From the NCBI GenBank assembly GCA_905235305.1, contig CAJOLC010000019.1:24583-88582 (forward strand): a stretch of 64,000 bases of DNA, written 5' to 3'. Both the position numbers and the translations under genes were made by a program. The notes beneath the pieces are model-generated. The model was not told where the DNA came from, ran no database searches, and saw only the letters and a program-made list of their open reading frames with translations. Shown here piece by piece: positions 43,334 through 52,842 of the stretch. The DNA comes from an uncultured Bacteroidaceae bacterium (lineage in GTDB: Bacteria; Bacteroidota; Bacteroidia; Bacteroidales; Bacteroidaceae). How positions within the stretch are numbered: position 1 is the first letter of the stretch; each line of letters begins with the position of its first letter.

Positions 43334-45535
43334 TTACTTCAGCATATCCTTGAAGTGCTGGGTTATCTGACGGAAGAGATGGGCGCGCGTGTTGCCTCCG
43401 TAGATGCTGTGATTGCGGTTGGTGTAGGTCAGTTCACGGAAGTCCTTGTCGGCCTGGACGAGTGCCTCGGTGTATTCTGCCGCGTTGCGGAAGTGGACAT
43501 TATCGTCGGCGAGGCCGTGGACGAGCAGTAAGCTGCCGCTGAGTTTCGAGGCACGACTGATGGGACAAACGTCGTAGCCATCGCCGTTCTCGTTAGGCGT
43601 ACGCATGTATCTCTCGGAATAGACCGTGTCGTAATACCTCCAACTGGTGGGGGCAGCGACAGCCACGCCAGCGGCAAACACGGGCCGGCCCTCGCTCATA
43701 CTCATCAAAGTGTTGAAGCCGCCGTAGCTCCAGCCCCAGATGGCGATGTGGTCTTTGTCGACATAACTCTGCTGGCCGAGCCAGATGGCAGCTTCCACCT
43801 GGTCGCGACTCTCGAGCTGTCCGAGCTTGAGATACGTGCACTGCTCGAAGGCCCTGCCTCGTCCGCCCGTACCTCTGCCGTCCACACATACCGAGATGAA
43901 ACCTTCCTGTGCCAGATACTGCTCGTAAAGACAGCCGCCCATATTGCCCGCGTTCCAGCTGTCCACCACTTGCTGGCTGCCGGGGCCGCTGTATTGGAGC
44001 ATGACGACAGGATACTTCCTGGCAGGATTGAAGTCAGGAGGCAGCACCATGAAGCCGTTGAGCTGTATGCCGTCGGAGGTCGTGAAGGTAAAGAACTTGC
44101 GTTCGCCGAGCCTCAGCCCTGCAAGCTTCTGGCGAAGACCGGCATTGTCCTCGAGCGTCTTGAGCGTTTTGCCCGAGGCATCGCATAGTGTCGTGACGGA
44201 TGGCGTGCCCAGATCGCTCCACGTGTTTATAAAGTAACGGAAGCCGGTGGAAAAGATGGCGTTGTTCGTCCCGGCCTGAGAAGTGCTCAGGCGCGACACT
44301 TTGCCCTTGCCGTCGCTTCTGTAGACACTCTTCCGGAGCGGGCTTTCCTGATTGCTTGCAAAGTAGGTGACTCCAGTCTTTTCATCATAGCCATAGAAGT
44401 TCTTGACCTCATAATCTCCGCTCGTCAACTGCCGACGAAGCGTCCCGTTAAGGTCGTAGAGGTAGAGATGCTTGTATCCGCTCCGCTCGCTCGTCAGCAC
44501 AAATCCGCCGGAAACAGTCTTGAAGCTGGTCACGCTCTGCTCAGGCACATAGCATTCCGCCTGCTCGCGAACGATGACGCGACACTCCGTGCTGCGGGGA
44601 TTGGCCAGATAAATGTCGAGCTGATTCTGGTGGCGGTTGAGGGTGAGAATGAGCAACTTCTCCGCATCGTCTGTAAAAAAGATGCGAGGTATATAGCCGT
44701 CCGAGGGGATGGGAAGCTGCATCTTGCGGATGGCGCGACTTTTGATATCGAAACTATACACGCCTACCACGCTGTTCTTTGCTCCGGCAATGGGGTATTT
44801 GTAGTCGTACGAACCCGGATATTGGGCGTAATCCTTCTTCTCGGGACTCATGCCCTTGTACCAGGGGAAGCTGAACATCGGCACTTCCGACTCGTCGTAA
44901 CGTATCCAGGCAATCATCGTGTTGTCGGCATTGAAGTCAAAAGCACGGGCGAACGAGAACTCCTCTTCGTTCACCCAATCGGGCTTGCCGTTGATGATCT
45001 TGTTAAACTCGCCGTCCTTCGTGATTTGGCTCTCGCTGTTATTGAAAAGCAATTTGACCAGGAAGAGGTTTCCCTCGCGCACGAAAGCTACCATCGTGCC
45101 ATCCCTGCTCCAGAGAGGTTGTTCCTGAGGTCCCCCTTCGCTCAGGTGAGCGAGAGTGCGGTTCTTTACATTATATATATAATATTCTGCCGTCTTGCTA
45201 TGGCGGTAGATACCCTTTGTCTCCGTTCCTACGAGGATGTTCTTCTCGTCGGGCGACATCAGATAACTGTCGATCTTGTCAATCTTGACGCGATTCTTGA
45301 TGTTGTTCACGTCGAAAAGCACACCGGTTTCTGCTCCCGTACGGAAGCTGTGGACGACAATCTGCTTGCCGTCTGCCGAGATTTGGCTGTAGGTTTCACC
45401 GTCGAGGAGCGGCGTCACGCCGTAGATACCTTTCTGTGAATACACGCCATTAGTAAGGTCTCGAAGTGTCAATCCATCGGCCCACGCGAGGGAGATTGCA
45501 CATAAGAGCACCAAAAGAGTTACGACTCGTCTCAT
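43334..45535 (-). CDS. Dipeptidyl peptidase IV (S9 family)
   Basis: 733 residues with a signal peptide (MRRVVTLLVLLCAISLAWA). An eight-bladed beta-propeller region is followed by the alpha/beta-hydrolase domain with the catalytic triad: Ser in GWSYGGFNTL, Asp in HGLADDNVHF, His in RNHSIYGG. It removes X-Pro or X-Ala dipeptides from peptide N-termini in the periplasm or at the surface. Length and order are normal. A minus-strand TATCTTTG at 45559-45566 is the probable -7 motif. Confidence 0.93.
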   Translation of the reverse strand: MRRVVTLLVLLCAISLAWADGLTLRDLTNGVYSQKGIYGVTPLLDGETYSQISADGKQIVVHSFRTGAETGVLFDVNNIKNRVKIDKIDSYLMSPDEKNILVGTETKGIYRHSKTAEYYIYNVKNRTLAHLSEGGPQEQPLWSRDGTMVAFVREGNLFLVKLLFNNSESQITKDGEFNKIINGKPDWVNEEEFSFARAFDFNADNTMIAWIRYDESEVPMFSFPWYKGMSPEKKDYAQYPGSYDYKYPIAGAKNSVVGVYSFDIKSRAIRKMQLPIPSDGYIPRIFFTDDAEKLLILTLNRHQNQLDIYLANPRSTECRVIVREQAECYVPEQSVTSFKTVSGGFVLTSERSGYKHLYLYDLNGTLRRQLTSGDYEVKNFYGYDEKTGVTYFASNQESPLRKSVYRSDGKGKVSRLSTSQAGTNNAIFSTGFRYFINTWSDLGTPSVTTLCDASGKTLKTLEDNAGLRQKLAGLRLGERKFFTFTTSDGIQLNGFMVLPPDFNPARKYPVVMLQYSGPGSQQVVDSWNAGNMGGCLYEQYLAQEGFISVCVDGRGTGGRGRAFEQCTYLKLGQLESRDQVEAAIWLGQQSYVDKDHIAIWGWSYGGFNTLMSMSEGRPVFAAGVAVAAPTSWRYYDTVYSERYMRTPNENGDGYDVCPISRASKLSGSLLLVHGLADDNVHFRNAAEYTEALVQADKDFRELTYTNRNHSIYGGNTRAHLFRQITQHFKDMLK

Positions 45536-45558
45536 TGTTCAAATAGGTAATTTTGATG

Positions 45559-45566
45559 CAAAGATA
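45559..45566 (-). promoter_or_regulatory. -7 promoter motif for DPP IV
   Basis: TATCTTTG on the minus strand, 23 bases before the start. It faces the nhaA promoter in a 112-base divergent gap. Confidence 0.5.
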
Positions 45567-45609
45567 CGAAAAAAAACAAGATAATGAGTTACGAAACAAA
45601 TTAATTTCG

Positions 45610-45617
45610 TAACTTTG
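45610..45617 (+). promoter_or_regulatory. -7 promoter motif for nhaA
   Basis: TAACTTTG, 30 bases before ATG 45648. This is why the listed upstream start (TTG at 45615, inside the promoter) was rejected. Confidence 0.55.
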
Positions 45618-45647
45618 CCACCGTTTCACACAAACAATCACGTCAGA

Positions 45648-47006
45648 ATGAAGAACAATTATCCTTTTTTGAGTATGCTCCGCAAGTATGTGAACAGCAG
45701 CGTACTCCTTGTAATAGCCTCCGTAACTGCACTCATCATAGCAAACAGCCCGTGGGGTGACATCTACCGAACGATTTGGGAACTGCCCATCAGCCTCAGC
45801 ATCGGCGGCTTCAACTTCTTTAGCCACGACGGACATGCCATGTCGCTGGGTACCTTTATCAACGACTTCCTGATGGCCATCTTCTTTTTAAGCGTCGGAC
45901 TTGAGATTAAGCGGGAAGTGCTCTGCGGAGAGCTGTCGAGCCTGAAGAAAGCTCTTGCACCAGTCATCGGCGCATGCGGAGGAATGCTGCTTCCCGTGAT
46001 AGTCTTCTTCCTGGTTTGTCCGAAAAACCCGGTAATGGAGCGTGGCATGGCCATTCCAATGGCAACGGACATCGCTTTCTCACTGGGATGCCTGAGTGTC
46101 TTCAGCAAACGATGCCCCCTGGGACTGAAGGTCTTCCTTGCCACCCTTGCCGTAGCCGACGACCTTGGCGGCATTCTCGTCATCGCAATACGCTACACGG
46201 AACACCTGAACATGGGATACATCCTGGCTGCCTTCCTGATTGTCGGCATACTTTGTATCGGCAACTGGAGGGGCGTACGCACAAAAGCCTTCTACATCAA
46301 CACGGGTCTCATTCTCTGGTATTGCATGCTGAACAGCGGCATCCACTCCACGATAGCAGGCGTCGTACTGGCCTTCTGCATCCCCGCCAACATTCCCAGG
46401 GGCACGAAGTACTACATCGAACGCATCCGCCATCAGCTCGACCACTTCCCCTCGACCGTAGTCACCTATGCCGACCGCAACAAACCTGTCGTGCTGAGCG
46501 ACGACGAGATTGCGCTCCTGAAGAGTGTGGAGTCTTCCTCCGACCACCTGGTCAGCCCGCTTCAGGACATGGAGGACATGCTGAAGATGCCCGTCAACTA
46601 TCACATCATCCCGCTCTTTGCCTTTGCGAATGCAGGCGTGAACCTGGCGGGAATGAGCCTGATGAGCCTCTTCTCGGGTGTCGGCCTGGCAGTATTCCTT
46701 GGATTGCTCATCGGCAAATTCTGCGGCGTGTTCAGCTTCACATGGCTTGGCATCAAGCTCGGCATCATCCAGATGCCGGAGAATGCCAACTGGAAGTCTT
46801 TTGCCAGCATATGTATGCTGTGCGGAATAGGCTTTACGGTAAGTATGTTCATGGCAGCGCTGAGCTATCCCTCAGCCGAACATGCCGACCTGCTTAACGA
46901 CGCGAAGCTGGGCATCCTATGCGGCACGATAGCGAGCGCGATAGTCGGATGCTTCATGCTCAACGCGTTCCTGCCGAAGGAAAACCCCGACGAGACTAGC
47001 AAATAA
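45648..47006 (+). CDS. nhaA: Na+/H+ antiporter NhaA
   Basis: 452 residues from ATG 45648 (MKNNYPFLSMLRKYV). NhaA motifs: SLGTFINDFLMAIFFLSVGLEIKREV, GMAIPMATDIAFSLG, and the paired Asp residues of the ion site in LAVADDLGGILVIAI. It exports Na+ for H+ at the inner membrane. It may recycle Na+ alongside the mmd pump earlier in the window. A shared hairpin terminator follows. Confidence 0.95.
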   Translation: MKNNYPFLSMLRKYVNSSVLLVIASVTALIIANSPWGDIYRTIWELPISLSIGGFNFFSHDGHAMSLGTFINDFLMAIFFLSVGLEIKREVLCGELSSLKKALAPVIGACGGMLLPVIVFFLVCPKNPVMERGMAIPMATDIAFSLGCLSVFSKRCPLGLKVFLATLAVADDLGGILVIAIRYTEHLNMGYILAAFLIVGILCIGNWRGVRTKAFYINTGLILWYCMLNSGIHSTIAGVVLAFCIPANIPRGTKYYIERIRHQLDHFPSTVVTYADRNKPVVLSDDEIALLKSVESSSDHLVSPLQDMEDMLKMPVNYHIIPLFAFANAGVNLAGMSLMSLFSGVGLAVFLGLLIGKFCGVFSFTWLGIKLGIIQMPENANWKSFASICMLCGIGFTVSMFMAALSYPSAEHADLLNDAKLGILCGTIASAIVGCFMLNAFLPKENPDETSK

Positions 47007-47021
47007 AAGAAAGCCCCCTTT

Positions 47022-47069
47022 AAAGAAAGAAAGCCCCCTTTATAAAAAAAGGGAGCTTTCTTTCTTTTA
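47022..47069. terminator. Bidirectional terminator between nhaA and GH92
   Basis: Long near-perfect hairpin: AAAGAAAGAAAGCCCCC on the left pairs with GGGAGCTTTCTTTCTTTT on the right, with an A/T-rich loop. A partial second copy of the left arm (AAAAGAAAGCCCCCTTT) lies just before it at 47005-47022. It can stop both convergent genes. Confidence 0.85.
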
Positions 47070-47101
47070 TAACGGCGATGACCTTCCTGCCTCACCTCTC
47101 C

Positions 47102-49303
47102 TTATGGGAGAGATGGGGCAAGGGTTATCCTGAGTTCTTTGCCTTCGGCGAGGTCCTTGTGCTTCACGAACCAGCCCTGCAAGGGGACTCCGCCTATCGT
47201 GACGCTCTTTATCTTCTCGCCCTTTCCTTCCTTGATGATGTCGAACGACTTGCCGCTCCCCAGGGTGAAGTGCACTTTGTCGAAAAGCGGTACCGTCACG
47301 ATGTACTCGGGGTCGGCCGGCGAATAGGTGTATATGCCTATGGCGTTCAGCACATACCAGCTCGACATCTCGCCTGCATCGTCCATCCCCGCGTAGGCCA
47401 AGCCTTCCTTCCCCATTCCGTAATACTTGTGCATCAAGGTGTTCAGCACGTGCTGTGCCTTCTCCTGCCTGTCGACAAAGTAGTAGGCATAGGGGATGCT
47501 GTGCCCGGGCTGGTTACCATGGCAGTAGAGGCCAAGATAGCCTGTGCAGTTAAAGGCGGGATAGCCTCCGTTCTTGACGGTGAAGAGGGAGTCGAGCTTG
47601 CGCTCTGCTGCCTCCTTCGACGGATAGAGCGATACCATTCCCGACGGGTCGTGAGGTGCGAAGAAGAGTGAGTTCCAGGCGTCTGCCTCGCGATACTGAT
47701 ACTGATAATACGGATAGTTCGGACGGAAGTCCTCTATCCAGACGCCTTTCCCGTCGCGAAGCACCTTGCCGCGCCAGAAGCCAGTCGAGGGGTCGAAGAG
47801 TGTCCTGTAGTTCTGCGAATGACGGAGGAGCAGCTGTTCATTCTCCTTATCTCCAAGTTCACGAGCGACGAGTGCTGTTGCATAGTCGTCATAGGCGAAC
47901 TCGAGCGTCTTGGTGACTGCACCTTTATACTCGTCGCCTGTCGGGACGTTCACGGTATCTTTCTCGGAAATCCATCCGCGCTCCAGGTACTCGTCGAGAT
48001 AAGGGCGACCGCCTCTGCCCGGCACCGTGGCACTCTTTAGCATGAGAGCATAAGCACGCTTCAAGTCGAAGTCGCGGATTCCCCTGAGCCATGAGCCTGC
48101 CACGAAGGTGCTGGCGTGGTCGCCGTGGAAGAAGGTCGGCATGTAGCCACCATGAGCTTCGCCTCTTTCGATGCAGGAGCGGATGATGTCGCGGGCGACA
48201 TCGGGTGTCACCATGCCGAGCAGGATGAGCTTATTGCGGTAGGTGTCCCAGAAGGAAGGATTGGTGTAGTAGTTGAAGTCGCCCTTAGCGACGCCGCCTC
48301 TATCGCTGGGATATTCGCCGTTCACGTCGGTACGGAGGTGGGGGAAAAGGAATGTCTTGTAGAAGGTCGAGTAGAGCATCTGCTTCTCTGCCAGCGTCCC
48401 GCCTTCCACCTGGATGTGACTCAGGATGTTCTCCCACGTCTTGTCTGCATCGCTGCGGACAGTCTCGAAGCTCTTTCCCTCGAGTTCTGCCTTCAGGTTC
48501 TCCTTGGCATTCTCGATGCTGACGAACGAGAATCCTATCTTGAGTTCCAAAGGTTTCGACCCTTTGGGCTTCTTGAGCTTCACGAGACCTACGGGACGGG
48601 ACCCTTGCCCCCTGCCCCTTGCTCCTTGCTCCCCGGCCGGCTCTTCCGTCACGCTCTCGATGTCTTCCGACAGCTCAGCATAGAAATAGATGCGTCCTTC
48701 GCCATCCTGGAAGCCTTCGAAAGAGTTCTTCCCAGCCTGCTTCAGTTCCCATCTGCGCGGCATGCTGTTTGAGCGGGAGATGTCGATGAGCACGCCCCTG
48801 TGGTCGCCCTTTCGGAAAGTATAGCGATGATAGCCGCAACGAAGCGTCGTGGTCAGCTCCACATTCACGTTATATCTGTCGAGCTGCACACGATAATAGC
48901 CTGGATGCGCCTCCTCATTGTCGTGGCGATAGGGCGAGGCATAGCTCTGCGGCGTAGGATTACCCTCATCCGTAACGGGCAGGATCGGCAGGTGGAGCAG
49001 GTTCCAATGCCCCTTACTCGTATGGGCAAAGCCGTAGATGAGAGAGTCTTCGTACTGATAGCCCGACCCGGAGCGATACATTGTGACGGGAGTGAGCTGA
49101 ACCATTGCATTCGGCAGGGCAGCTCCGGGGAATGCCTCTGCGCCCCATTGTCTTTCGCCGGGTTTAGGCACGAAGCCCAGGTCTTCGGGCGTCCATAGCG
49201 TCGTAGTGCCTACAAAGGGATTAACATACTGGGTCACGCTTTCCGCCATGGCAGAAAGGGAAACAAGAAGACACGAAACTGAGATGATTAGTGACTTATG
49301 CAT
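47102..49303 (-). CDS. GH92 family alpha-mannosidase
   Basis: 733 residues with a signal peptide (MHKSLIISVSCLLVSLSAMA). It begins TQYVNPFVGT and shows GH92 blocks GHWNLLHLP, GNQPGHSIPYAYYF and MDDAGEMSSWYVLNAIGIY. GH92 enzymes are Ca2+-dependent exo-alpha-mannosidases acting on N-glycans or yeast mannan. A stretch EEPAGEQGARGRGQGSRPVG (about residues 220-240) is encoded by repetitive CCTTGC/CCCTGC DNA and looks like an in-frame low-complexity insertion. The linkage preference cannot be told. Confidence 0.93.
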   Translation of the reverse strand: MHKSLIISVSCLLVSLSAMAESVTQYVNPFVGTTTLWTPEDLGFVPKPGERQWGAEAFPGAALPNAMVQLTPVTMYRSGSGYQYEDSLIYGFAHTSKGHWNLLHLPILPVTDEGNPTPQSYASPYRHDNEEAHPGYYRVQLDRYNVNVELTTTLRCGYHRYTFRKGDHRGVLIDISRSNSMPRRWELKQAGKNSFEGFQDGEGRIYFYAELSEDIESVTEEPAGEQGARGRGQGSRPVGLVKLKKPKGSKPLELKIGFSFVSIENAKENLKAELEGKSFETVRSDADKTWENILSHIQVEGGTLAEKQMLYSTFYKTFLFPHLRTDVNGEYPSDRGGVAKGDFNYYTNPSFWDTYRNKLILLGMVTPDVARDIIRSCIERGEAHGGYMPTFFHGDHASTFVAGSWLRGIRDFDLKRAYALMLKSATVPGRGGRPYLDEYLERGWISEKDTVNVPTGDEYKGAVTKTLEFAYDDYATALVARELGDKENEQLLLRHSQNYRTLFDPSTGFWRGKVLRDGKGVWIEDFRPNYPYYQYQYREADAWNSLFFAPHDPSGMVSLYPSKEAAERKLDSLFTVKNGGYPAFNCTGYLGLYCHGNQPGHSIPYAYYFVDRQEKAQHVLNTLMHKYYGMGKEGLAYAGMDDAGEMSSWYVLNAIGIYTYSPADPEYIVTVPLFDKVHFTLGSGKSFDIIKEGKGEKIKSVTIGGVPLQGWFVKHKDLAEGKELRITLAPSLP

Positions 49304-49628
49304 ATATCAAGTTTTAAATTAAACATTGCCATTTATGAATGGGAGACACATCGGCAGTTCCTGCCGGAGCTTTGCTTCCGATATGAACTCTCCATAACTT
49401 CTATTTATATTAGACAATTCTCCCCCGAAAAGGTTTATTGCAAAGGGATGAAAAACGTATACATATTTAATATTAAAGCAGTCACCAATGATAACGATAC
49501 TGCTTCTCTGGGGGGGTACTGACATGAAATGACAGCTGAAATGGCATTTTACTAACTCGAGGCTTGATGATTTCGGAAAAAAAAGCTTATCTTTGCACCA
49601 AAAGGAAATAGAGAACAGGCACAAGCGA

Positions 49629-50054
49629 ATGACTACAACAGATAAAAATGCATTAATGGATTTCTTCCTGCGTGATGAGTTTGCACGGCAGAACGGGATA
49701 GAGATAGTAGAGATAGAAGAAGGCTATGCCCGAACACAAGTACTCATAGAACCTCGGCACATGAATGCCGGCGGTTATGTGCAGGGAGGCGTGCTCTTCA
49801 CCCTGGCGGACCTGGCCTTCGCAGCCGCCACCAACAGTCATGGCACCCTCACTGTAACCTCCACAGCCAACATCACGTTCACTCGCAAAGCCAGCGCCGG
49901 CATCATTTCGGCTCAAGCGCAGGAACTCGTCAACAGCCGTCATGTACCCTTCTGCGAGGTACGCGTCACAGACGATGCAGGCAATCTGCTTGCCATCTTC
50001 ACAGCCAGCGGCTATCGCAAAGAAGGAACAAAATCAATACCAGAAGCAGTATGA
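49629..50054 (+). CDS. Hotdog-fold acyl-CoA thioesterase (PaaI type)
   Basis: 141 residues from ATG 49629. The PaaI-type hotdog signature is HMNAGGYVQGGVLFTLADLAFA, followed by TANITFTRKASAG. It probably hydrolyses aromatic or short acyl-CoA thioesters. A -7 motif TATCTTTG (49579-49586 by my count) lies about 43 bases upstream. Its end overlaps the FGGY kinase start (ATGA). No gene is seen in the gap 49304-49628. Confidence 0.88.
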   Translation: MTTTDKNALMDFFLRDEFARQNGIEIVEIEEGYARTQVLIEPRHMNAGGYVQGGVLFTLADLAFAAATNSHGTLTVTSTANITFTRKASAGIISAQAQELVNSRHVPFCEVRVTDDAGNLLAIFTASGYRKEGTKSIPEAV

Positions 50055-51346
50055 AACGAATAGGAATAGACATCGGAACCAGCTCCATCTGCGGCGTGCT
50101 CTATGACGAGAATGGGCAGCTGCTACGTTCGCTGACACGCGTCAACGAAGCACCTATAGTGGGCACTCCATCGTGGTCATTTCAGCAGGATGCCGAACAG
50201 ATATTGGACATAGTAAAGCGTCTGCTGGACGACCTCATGGCAGACGATGTTGCCTCGATAGGCTTCTCCGGACAGATGCACGGCATGCTATATGTGAATG
50301 CCTCGGGACAGAGCGTCAGCCCGCTCTATACATGGCAGGACGGAAGCGCAGCGCAGGAATATGCCGATGGCAAAAGCTATGCCAAGTGGCTGACCGAACG
50401 TACGGGCTACGAGATTGCCGCAGGTTATGGCCTTGCCACACACTTTTACCACCTCAAGCAGCAGAGTGTGCCGGCATCGGCCGTCAAGCTCTGCACCATC
50501 ATGGACTACGTTGCCATGAGTCTTTGCGGGCAAAGCTGGCCGCTATGCGAGCCATCGAATGCTGCCAGCCTCGGCTTCTTTAATAAAAGAACATTGCAGT
50601 TCGACCGCGAAGCCTTGCGACTGGCAGGCATCGACGAAAGCATTCTGCCGGAAGTGCGTCCAGCCGGAACGCAGGTCGGACTCTATGGGAAAGTACCTGT
50701 CTATGTCCCTATCGGCGACAATCAGGCAGCCTACCTCGGTTCGGTGACAGATAAAGCGAGCTCCCTGCACGTGACCATTGGCACCAGCAGTCAGCTCTCT
50801 ATCTACTCAGACAAATATATAGAAGTGCCACCTCTCGACACTCGCCCCCTCCCCGGAGGAGGCTATCTGTTGGTGGGAGCAGCCCTGTGTGGCGGATGCT
50901 CATATGCCTTGCTCAAGGATTTTTATGCTCAGGTGGTGGAGATGTTCACAGAGAAAAAGCTTTCCGATGCGGAGATCTACGGAAAGATGTACCAGACGGC
51001 CGCCAAAGAGACTGACGGGCTGACGGTTCAGACCACATTTGACGGCACTCGACAAGATGCCTCCTTGCGTGGCTCCATAGCTGGCATCAGCCTCAGGAAC
51101 TATTCTCCCGACCGTCTGACGACAGCCTTCCTGAAGGGCATCTGTCAGGAACTGCACGGATTCTACGAGCATTTGCCGGCAGCAATCAGTGGCAGCAGGA
51201 AAGTGATCGTCGGCTCAGGCAACGGCCTTCGAAAGAATGCCCTACTGCAGCAATTACTTTCAGAAACCTTCGGCCTGCCTGTCCTCATGACAGATCACGA
51301 GGAAGAAGCTGCCATGGGAGCAGCCATCTGTCCCGCCTGCACATGA
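50051..51346 (+). CDS. FGGY carbohydrate kinase (sedoheptulokinase-like)
   Basis: 431 residues of the two-lobed FGGY/actin-like fold. It contains the phosphate loop GIDIGTSSICGVLYDENG, GFSGQMHGMLYVN, and VGSGNGLRKNALLQQ in the second lobe. The block GQMHG and overall length fit xylulokinase or sedoheptulokinase. Among FGGY groups I lean towards sedoheptulokinase but cannot prove it. Overlaps the thioesterase gene by 4 bases, so co-translated. Confidence 0.85.
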   Translation: MKRIGIDIGTSSICGVLYDENGQLLRSLTRVNEAPIVGTPSWSFQQDAEQILDIVKRLLDDLMADDVASIGFSGQMHGMLYVNASGQSVSPLYTWQDGSAAQEYADGKSYAKWLTERTGYEIAAGYGLATHFYHLKQQSVPASAVKLCTIMDYVAMSLCGQSWPLCEPSNAASLGFFNKRTLQFDREALRLAGIDESILPEVRPAGTQVGLYGKVPVYVPIGDNQAAYLGSVTDKASSLHVTIGTSSQLSIYSDKYIEVPPLDTRPLPGGGYLLVGAALCGGCSYALLKDFYAQVVEMFTEKKLSDAEIYGKMYQTAAKETDGLTVQTTFDGTRQDASLRGSIAGISLRNYSPDRLTTAFLKGICQELHGFYEHLPAAISGSRKVIVGSGNGLRKNALLQQLLSETFGLPVLMTDHEEEAAMGAAICPACT

Positions 51347-51404
51347 TTTCATGGCATTTCTGACACCCCCCTCGTTCTTACATGAAGAACATTGTATTAC
51401 AAAA

Positions 51405-51440
51405 AAAAGAGAGTCCCCAACAGGACTCTCTTAATGTTTT
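51405..51440. terminator. Terminator between the FGGY kinase and tRNA-Thr
   Basis: A perfect 10-bp stem, AAGAGAGTCC and GGACTCTCTT, around CCAACA, with A-rich and T-rich flanks on both sides. It can serve both the kinase (plus) and the tRNA (minus). Confidence 0.85.
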
Positions 51441-51444
51441 TCTG

Positions 51445-51517
<73 letters not shown>

Positions 51518-51600
51518 AAATGCGGTTGCAAAGGTAAGAAAAAAAGTGAAAACGGAGAAATGAAAACCGAAAAATTATTGGTTTTCTACAATAATTTGTG

Positions 51601-51608
51601 TACTTTTG
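51601..51608 (+). promoter_or_regulatory. -7 promoter motif for mltG
   Basis: TACTTTTG, 25 bases before ATG 51633, with ATTG 20 bases upstream as a weak -33. Confidence 0.5.
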
Positions 51609-51632
51609 CACTAAGAATAAGCATTAGAAACT

Positions 51633-52637
51633 ATGAATAAGAAGTTCCTCTGGCTGCTTGCAGCACTGATTCTCATTACCGGCGGAGCTGCATCAATGTC
51701 ATATTATTTGCTTTCAGCAAGGGTTCCTGACTCGGGCGAGGCACAGGGAAAGCTGATATACGTCGACAGAGATGACACGGCAGACAGCGTCAAGACGAAA
51801 TCCGGCTTAGGTTGGCGATGGGATTTATACAGCAAAGTCATGAGCTTTCGCCCGAGGACCGGCCGTTATCATGTCATGCCCGGGATGACTTGCCTGCAAT
51901 TGTATCGCCAGCTTCGCAACGGTACGCAGGAACCCATGAACCTGGTTGTGCCCACGTCACGCACTATATGCAAGCTGGCTTCCGCCCTTTCGCAGAGCTT
52001 GATGATTGATTCTGCCGAGATAGCCGGTGCCTTGACCGACAGCTCATACTGCTTCACACACGGCTACACCACTGCCACCATCCCCGCCCTCTTCATTCCG
52101 AACACCTACGAAATCTATTGGGACATATCCCTGGACAAGTTCGTGGAGCGCATGGAACGCGAGAACAACCGCTTCTGGACGGCAGACAGGAAGGCCAAGG
52201 CGGAAGCTCTCGGCATGACACGCGAGCAGGTGGCGACACTGGCAAGCATCGTTGACGAGGAGACTGCAAACAATGCCGAGAAGCCGATGATTGCAGGTCT
52301 TTACCTCAACCGGCTGCGTATAGGAATGAAGCTGCAAGCCGACCCGACGGTGAAATTTGCGGTGGGCGACTTCACGCTCCGTCGCATCCTGAACAAGCAC
52401 CTGCTCGTCGAGAGTCCGTACAACACATACCTCCACGAAGGCCTGCCGCCAGGACCCATTCGGATTCCCAGCATCGCCGGCCTGGATGCAGTGCTGAACC
52501 ATGTGGACCACCCTTATTTATATATGTGTGCCAAAGAGGATTTCTCCGGCACACACAACTTTGCAAAGACGCTTTCTGAACATTATCAGAACGCACGCCG
52601 CTATGTAAAGGCCCTGAACGAACGTGGAATACGCTGA
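51633..52637 (+). CDS. mltG: Endolytic peptidoglycan transglycosylase MltG
   Basis: 334 residues. One N-terminal transmembrane anchor (FLWLLAALILITGGAASMSYY) is followed by the YceG/MltG domain, with the catalytic Glu in LASIVDEETANNAEKPMIAGLYLNRL and the motif LQADPTVKFA. It cuts nascent glycan strands and so sets their length. Size normal. It is followed by a repeat array and a convergent glycosidase gene. Confidence 0.93.
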   Translation: MNKKFLWLLAALILITGGAASMSYYLLSARVPDSGEAQGKLIYVDRDDTADSVKTKSGLGWRWDLYSKVMSFRPRTGRYHVMPGMTCLQLYRQLRNGTQEPMNLVVPTSRTICKLASALSQSLMIDSAEIAGALTDSSYCFTHGYTTATIPALFIPNTYEIYWDISLDKFVERMERENNRFWTADRKAKAEALGMTREQVATLASIVDEETANNAEKPMIAGLYLNRLRIGMKLQADPTVKFAVGDFTLRRILNKHLLVESPYNTYLHEGLPPGPIRIPSIAGLDAVLNHVDHPYLYMCAKEDFSGTHNFAKTLSEHYQNARRYVKALNERGIR

Positions 52638-52666
52638 GACATTCCACGCCTGCTTAGTCAATGTTA

Positions 52667-52748
52667 TAGCATGGAGTGATTGCAGCATCATGAACCTGCA
52701 ATTGAATATTCATGAACCTGCAATTGCAGCATCATGAACCTGCAAAGG
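52667..52748. repeat. 22-bp-period tandem array (CATGAACCTGCAATTG family)
   Basis: CATGAACCTGCA at 52689, 52711 and 52733, 22 bases apart, with AATTGAATATT and ATTGCAGCAT linkers. It lies between convergent genes. Confidence 0.85.
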
Positions 52749-52842
52749 GGATAGGCTGCTAAACATGGAGAAGAGGCTGGATGGATGAGGTCGGGAAGTA
52801 GGATCAGGGGGATAGCAGACACGCTTTGACGCGGAAGGCTTT

